Source: Chromobacterium haemolyticum (GTDB taxonomy: Bacteria > Pseudomonadota > Gammaproteobacteria > Burkholderiales > Chromobacteriaceae). Taken from it: 49,113 nucleotides of DNA. The DNA lies in the NCBI RefSeq assembly GCF_002081825.1, contig NZ_MUKU01000038.1:1-49113 (forward strand). The letters are read 5' to 3'. The notes beneath the pieces were generated by a model. That model had not been told where the DNA came from. It saw only the letters and a list, made by a program, of their open reading frames with translations, and searched no databases. Every line of letters begins with the position of its first letter. Positions within the stretch are counted from its first letter, which is position 1. Shown here piece by piece: positions 49,103-49,113 of the stretch. Both the position numbers and the translations under genes were made by a program.

Positions 49103-49113
49103 GAACTGAAGAG
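49103..49113 (+). rRNA. 16S ribosomal RNA, first 11 bases (rest outside window)
   Basis: The window ends in GAACTGAAGAG. E. coli 16S begins AAATTGAAGAG followed by TTTGATC; the last eight positions agree except one, and the whole leader upstream fits an rrn operon. The identification depends on context because so few bases are visible. Confidence 0.85.

Overview
The window looks like a piece of a GC-rich betaproteobacterial chromosome, most likely Chromobacterium or a close relative in the Neisseriales. That placement rests on general gene content, codon use and the 16S leader; I could not run a database search. It opens inside the 3' end of an IS5-like insertion sequence and closes on the first bases of a 16S rRNA gene.

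Region 1 (1-1300): IS remnant, an O-methyltransferase and a 59-residue DUF3460 protein. Region 2 (1304-16583): a tightly overlapping exopolysaccharide operon that matches, gene for gene and in size, the Pseudomonas psl operon from pslA to pslK. The products are a lipid-linked sugar initiator, GDP-mannose enzyme, glycosyltransferases, export lipoprotein, Wzc-like co-polymerase, PslG-like glycoside hydrolase, Wzy-like polymerase and MurJ-like flippase. A left-handed beta-helix acyltransferase sits between pslJ and pslK. Region 3 (16500-18596): a miniature inverted-repeat element, a VOC protein, an isochorismatase-fold protein lacking the usual cysteine, and about 1 kb of gene-free, hairpin-rich DNA with an exact DnaA-box match.

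Region 4 (18597-22700): a hypothetical gene, then an ArsR-type regulator divergent from a three-gene cassette (unknown protein, P450-like protein, ABM-type monooxygenase), then rsmJ. Region 5 (23063-35767): a 2306-residue repetitive surface protein with an N-terminal LEPR motif and a DUF4347 domain. It is followed by a TolC-like outer membrane lipoprotein, a periplasmic adaptor, a GAF-like/HlyD protein and a PqqD-like/M50 protease/HlyD fusion. No ABC ATPase is present, so this is the best candidate in the window for an undescribed export system. Region 6 (35876-40209): a GNAT acetyltransferase, a second miniature element, a DUF6916/tail-collar pair and comEC.

Region 7 (40290-45177, minus strand): lipoprotein, ParA ATPase, CHASE-PAS-PAS sensor kinase, and a response regulator whose output domain is an RsbW-like ATPase. 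Region 8 (45178-49113): a candidate small RNA ending in a strong terminator, recQ, argJ with terminator, then the rrn promoter, boxA and 16S start.

Taken together the window is rich in surface and biofilm functions: a Psl-like polysaccharide, a giant adhesin with its own export genes, and a two-component/ParA module. Two non-autonomous elements share terminal repeats with the IS at the left edge. All three insertion ends lie directly against the stop codon of a minus-strand gene.
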